12,647 nt of DNA from the NCBI GenBank assembly GCA_937907305.1, contig CALERQ010000137.1, positions 1 through 12,647 of the forward strand. Direction: 5' to 3'. Below the pieces are notes generated by a model. The model ran no database searches. It worked only from the letters and a program-made list of their open reading frames with translations, and was not told the origin of the DNA. Shown here in pieces: positions 12,613 to 12,647 of the stretch (position 1 is the stretch's first letter; every line of letters begins with the position of its first letter). This DNA is from an uncultured Clostridia bacterium. Its GTDB lineage: Bacteria > Bacillota > Clostridia > Oscillospirales > Ruminococcaceae. Position numbers and translations under genes: made by a program.

Positions 12613-12647
12613 GGCCCGGTAGTTCAGCTGGTTAGAACGCTAGCCTG
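12613..12647 (+). tRNA. tRNA, 5' part, probably tRNA-Asp (cut by window end)
   Basis: The first 35 bases fit a tRNA: acceptor strand GGCCCGG (12613-12619), T8 and A9, D stem GTTC/GAAC (12622-12625 and 12635-12638) around a GG-containing D loop, G26, anticodon stem CTAGC (12640-12644), then C32, T33 and G34 as the last base. G34 makes the anticodon GNN; the overall sequence resembles bacterial tRNA-Asp(GTC). The rest lies beyond the window. Confidence 0.88.

Overview
The window looks like chromosomal DNA of a moderately GC-rich Bacillota, most likely a Clostridia/Oscillospirales-type gut anaerobe. The signs are strong AGGAGG ribosome-binding sites, SigA-type -35/-10 promoters with 17-18 base spacers, U-tract terminators, a Bacillota-type parS site, a YerC/YecD-family regulator and a VanRS-like two-component system. 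Placement at genus level is inference. I see no insertion sequence, prophage gene or CRISPR array; this is dense core-type genome.

Layout. (1) 1-2679, plus strand: the 3' part of nicotinate phosphoribosyltransferase, uridine phosphorylase, a terminator-like hairpin, then type 1 isopentenyl-diphosphate isomerase; these are salvage and isoprenoid genes. (2) 2681-3943, plus strand: a promoter, a cobalamin riboswitch with a terminator, a membrane-anchored DUF4430 (transcobalamin C-terminal-like) protein and an ECF-type S component. Together they look like a B12-controlled cobalamin or corrinoid capture-and-import unit. (3) 3998-6671, minus strand: a lipoprotein that reads as a seven-bladed propeller, then the Mg2+ transporter MgtE. 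MgtE is preceded by a 26-codon leader ORF whose stop codon overlaps the mgtE Shine-Dalgarno sequence. (4) 6814-10766, plus strand: a processive family 2 glycosyltransferase, then an OmpR-family response regulator and its sensor kinase joined by an ATGA overlap, which points to an envelope-related function. (5) 10774-10820: a perfect parS chromosome-segregation site between two facing terminators. (6) 10852-11316, minus strand: a PaaI-like hotdog thioesterase, divergent from (7) 11466-12504, plus strand: a YerC/TrpR-like regulator overlapping a SAM-dependent methyltransferase. (8) 12535-12647: a consensus promoter and the first 35 bases of a tRNA, probably tRNA-Asp, cut by the window end.

The items most worth attention are the mgtE leader peptide arrangement, which resembles enterobacterial MgtL by position and composition but not by homology; the riboswitch-controlled DUF4430 plus S-component pair; and the parS site, which suggests this locus lies in the origin-proximal part of the chromosome.
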